Shown here: positions 61,062 to 64,000 of the stretch, in pieces
Numbering within the stretch: the stretch's first letter is position 1
Layout of the letters: each line of letters opens with the position of its first letter
Translations under genes and position numbers: made by a program
The notes under the pieces: generated by a model
Databases searched by the model: none
What the model was told of the DNA's origin: nothing
The model's input: the letters and a program-made list of their open reading frames with translations, nothing else
Origin: Rachicladosporium sp. CCFEE 5018
Lineage: Eukaryota; Ascomycota; Dothideomycetes; Cladosporiales; Cladosporiaceae
Assembly (NCBI GenBank): GCA_002077045.2
Contig: KZ111164.1
Coordinates: forward strand, 391,107-455,106
Direction of reading: 5' to 3'
DNA length: 64,000 nucleotides

Positions 61062-62196
61062 CTACAGCCTCTTAAGTATATCCTCCACAACCTCGTCCGT
61101 CTTTGCCTTACCGCCCATATCGGGTGTCAGCAGCTTCGCCTCAGCAAGATTGCCATCGACGGCGGCATAGATCTTCGCAGCAGCCTCTTCCTGACCCAAG
61201 AACTCTAGCATGAGTCCTACACTCCTGATCGTTGCAATCGGGTTCGAGATGCCTTGCCCTGCAATATCCGGTGCGCTGCCATGACAAGGCTCACCAATCG
61301 CAAAGCCATCTCCCACGTTCGCTGATGGGACCAGACCAAGCGATCCCACAAGCGCAGCTGCACCATCTGATAAGATGTCGCCGTAGAGGTTCGGCGCGAC
61401 TATCACATCGTAGGATGCGGGTTGTCGGAACAGCTTGTAGACCATTGAGTCGACGATCTGCTCGTCAATGTGTAGACCTGCAGATGCGAATTTGGGTGCT
61501 TCTAATGCTTTCCTCGCTGTAGCCCGGAAGAGACCATCTGTCTGCGAGAGCACATTGCTCTTGTGCGTGATCGTCACCGTTGCCTGTCTGCTCCCTCCTG
61601 TTCCGCTCACGTCCCGAATCTTCTGCCGCCGCAGCGCGATTTCTCCTGCCATTGTCGCTATGCGTGAACTCGCACGCTCGGAGATCCGTTTGATCGCCTC
61701 GGCAACCTTGCCCTCGGGCGTATCATACGTCTTCTCCTCCTTCACATACAGATCCTCAGTGTTCTCCCGCACGATGACCAGATCGATCGGGTCCGGGAAG
61801 GCGGCGGATGGCAGTACAGACTTGACAGGTCGGACATTGGCGAAGAGGTCTAGGCGCTTGCGTAGGGCTACTATGGGCGAGCTGTAGCCTTTCGTCGGTG
61901 TTGTGGGCGAGCTGACGGCTCCGAACAAGGCGCCGTCGCACTCCTTCTTCAGCGTCTCGACCGTCTTGTCTGGCAATGCCACGCCATTTCGCTTGAACTC
62001 CTCGAATCCGGCGTCGAGGTCGACGAAGGAGAAGCTGAGTCCGAGGCTCTTAGGCAGTGCTTCGAGGATCCTCCGACCAGCTGGGATGACTTCACGGCCA
62101 ATGCCGTCGCCGGGTATCAGACCTGCGGAGTGTGAGATTCTGTAGTATCAGTACAAAGTGAAGTGAGGTACCTATTCGAAGCGTTCTTGAAGCCAT
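61062..62196 (-). CDS. LYS12: homoisocitrate dehydrogenase (lysine biosynthesis)
   Basis: Mitochondrial NAD-dependent beta-decarboxylating dehydrogenase of the fungal alpha-aminoadipate lysine pathway, converting homoisocitrate to 2-oxoadipate. The exons are 62196-62172 (25 nt) and 62122-61062. The intron 62123-62171 (GTACCT...CCGCAG, phase 1) joins MASRTLRI to GLIPGDGIGREVIPA. The substrate region is DLVIVRENTEDLY; the metal/nucleotide parts are NLYGDILSDGAAALVG and EPCHGSAPDIAGQGISNP. It is 361 aa, the standard length. Isopropylmalate dehydrogenase is the main alternative. The short N-terminus and the VRENTEDLYVKEE stretch favour homoisocitrate dehydrogenase. Confidence 0.9.
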
Positions 62197-63080
62197 TGGA
62201 GCTGTTGATCTAATGCTACGAGAGTGCCGCAGGAAATCCGCCTAACTTTTGGGAGCTTGCTCGCCGATCTTGGGGCATTGATTGAGCGGACATGGAGGAT
62301 GAGTCAGCATGTCAGATCCCATCTCTTCATAACTCGAAACGCTCTTGTGCTACTACAAGTGCAGCTGCAAACGTGTTATGTCATTCGATGGTGGTGAGAG
62401 CACGCAGAGCGGAATCTGCTGTCTTCACTCTGACTTCGACATCCTTACTGACGAAGTGTTCATCGATTCCAGAGATTCGGTCAAGTCAGCAAGAGCACTG
62501 TCAACGCTTCGCACTCGTGAACAATCACCGCTCAGTGGCATAGTCTCATGTGCGCTGGCAAACGACACATGCTGGACCAAGTGAGCAGCAAGTTTCAAGT
62601 GCATGATCGCGGCTGAGCTACTAAGGTACTGAAGCCCAAGCGCGCTCTCACTCGCTCCTTCTCTCCTTCTCTCATGAAATGTACAACATGTCTTCAACTG
62701 CTTTCTGCAGAGTCAGTACAGTGACCTTTACAACCGAGACGTCACAGTGAGATCATGAGTAGGGCCACATCATCAAAGGCTGCTTCACTTTTCGACTGTT
62801 CTCCTCCACCCCGATGCTATCCACTCGTCCGACTCGTATTTGCCAATCACATTTCCTTCGACCTTCCACGTCTCTGGTGCACGTTGATTGGGATTTCTAG
62901 CGCAGCTAGATCGATGGAAGCATAAGTCATGCTCTCTGATGCATACAGGCTTTGGACAAGCGACCTTTTTCGGAGGTTGACCTATCTTCTCATCAGGAAA
63001 TGCCGGCGCTAGATGGCAGGCAATCCTCGGTACGGATAGTCCCCGTAGCCCTTTCATGAACCCTCAAGTTATTGCTATCA
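62197..63080. other. intergenic region
   Basis: About 880 bp between the LYS12 start and the 3' end of the yellow-like gene. A 90-codon minus frame (62785-63057) has no domain support and overlaps the presumed 3' region. No gene assigned. Confidence 0.4.
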
Positions 63081-64000
63081 TCATATCTTCGTCCCACCAT
63101 TCGGCAATCTGGCTCTAAAAGCAACAAAGGGCCTCTTTCTCCTATCGATAAGAGGCAGACCTTGACCAGGATATATGGCGTTGAGGTAATTCAGTTGATT
63201 CTGCTAATTGTCAGCGACATCACTTCGACCTCTGCACGTGAGATAGCTGACACATACCACAGTGAAGTAGAGGTAACCATCAGTCGCGATACTCATTGTG
63301 TCGACCCAGTTGATCCGCGGGTCACGGACAAAGATCGTGGCGTATGTCGTGGCAGGATTGTACATGCTTATGCCATTCTGCTCGACTTGACCGTTGTAGA
63401 CTACATTGAACGTCAGTCAGGTCACTGCGATACAGCTTCGAGCTAGAACCGGGACTCACTGATGCCATTCGAGTCCGTCTCCAACCCATCCGAGATGCCC
63501 TTCTCGCCCATGTTCTTGACAAGGGCCTGCGCCGCATTGAAATCACCTGCTCTCAGCGCAGCAGTCGGCACCGAGTACAAGAACCTCCCACCGATGGCCG
63601 AGAAGTACAGCAAAGTATAGTCTGGACTGATCGCAATCCCATCTGCTCCGAATGTAATGAAGCCGGGCTTGATGGCCGAGCTCAAGCCGGAGACCTGGTA
63701 CATCGGATCACCCCAGACCCATGGCACAGTGCCATAGATTGCTTTGGTCTGCTTGAAGGCATAACGGTAGCCTTTGCCAGAGGTCAGATCGACATAGACA
63801 ATCGGGTTGTCGCCTTCAAGCGACGAGTCGGTGAGGTATGCTGTGTTCTTGGCTCGATCGATGCGCACGTCGTTGAGGTAGGAGTCAGGCTTGACGAGAT
63901 CGGAAGAAAAGACTAATGTCTTCACGATCTGGTTCGTGGTGAGATCGATATTGACAAGCTTCGGACCTCCGGGAACGGTAGCGTTGAGCATAGGATGGTT
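63081..64000 (-). CDS. yellow / major royal jelly protein-like secreted protein, 5' end beyond window
   Basis: Beta-propeller protein of the MRJP/yellow family, usually secreted in fungi. The exons are 64000-63460 (partial), 63400-63258 and 63200-63081. The introns are 63401-63459 (GTGAGT...TGTAG) and 63201-63257 (GTATGT...AGCAG). Joined pieces read ETDSNGI-YNGQVEQNGISMYNP, then TDGYLYFTV-NQLNYLNAIYPG, the typical family ending. Earlier blocks are GPKLVNIDLTTNQIVKTL, YLNDVRIDRAKNTAYLTDSS and GADGIAISPDYTLLYFSAIG. About 267 residues are visible. The N-terminus and any signal peptide are outside the window. Some relatives are dopachrome-converting enzymes, but the activity is not predictable. 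Confidence 0.88.

Noticed and set aside
62785..63057. 90-codon minus-strand frame with several Cys
   Set aside because: No signal peptide, no homologous pattern, and adjacent to the 3' end of the yellow-like gene; likely chance.
1..64000. tRNA, rRNA, CRISPR arrays, transposons, telomeric repeats
   Set aside because: Looked for B-box-like GGTTCGA sequences, repeated spacers, reverse-transcriptase or transposase motifs and TTAGGG runs; none convincing by eye. tRNAscan-SE and RepeatMasker would be decisive.

Overview
The window is nuclear DNA of a filamentous ascomycete (Pezizomycotina), most likely a dothideomycete. The evidence is 49-61 nt GT-AG introns with CTAAC/CTGAC branch sites, closely packed genes on both strands, and fungal genes such as sphingolipid C9-methyltransferase, STE24, DSC3, homoisocitrate dehydrogenase and 2EXR/F-box-like genes. 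No rRNA, tRNA, transposon or CRISPR array was found by eye. There are two 100-N scaffold gaps, and both damage genes.

Layout. 1-12 kb: truncated Baeyer-Villiger monooxygenase, sphingolipid C9-methyltransferase, eIF2B gamma, ATG10, a U1A/U2B''-type snRNP protein, a second flavin monooxygenase, a HAD hydrolase, and succinate dehydrogenase iron-sulfur subunit SDHB (its intron holds gap 1). 12-27 kb: two lineage-specific hypothetical genes, a SUMO-like-fold protein, CAAX protease STE24, dolichol kinase SEC59 and a WW-PhoD phosphatase-like protein. 27-40 kb is the least ordinary part: a disordered Ser-rich gene split into two frames, gap 2, two paralogous Cys-rich single-pass membrane proteins, a large disordered protein with a Cys-pair domain, an RBR ubiquitin ligase and a gene with an in-frame TGA. 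40-53 kb: DNA polymerase iota, a mitochondrial PDK-type kinase, epoxide hydrolase (with a GC-AG intron), an RCC1-like protein, DSC3, a Dabb protein, ISA1 and RVB1. 53-60.4 kb: a tandem array of six 2EXR/F-box-like paralogs, all on the minus strand. 60.4-64 kb: a small membrane protein, homoisocitrate dehydrogenase and the 3' part of a yellow/royal-jelly-like gene.

Most of the window is housekeeping: mitochondrial energy metabolism and Fe-S assembly (SDHB, ISA1, PDK), secretory and prenylation pathways (SEC59, STE24, DSC3), gene expression (eIF2B gamma, snRNP, RVB1) and lysine synthesis. The accessory part is the 2EXR array. All six copies keep a phase-2 intron after a Leu-Gly-Ala-like end and a tiny last exon with a Gln-x-Cys-x-Trp-His/Tyr motif. 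Three copies also share an approximately 69-bp upstream block, which suggests duplication of whole gene-plus-promoter units and a still-selected C-terminal tail.

Exon boundaries below were placed by hand from splice signals and reading frame. No database search was run.
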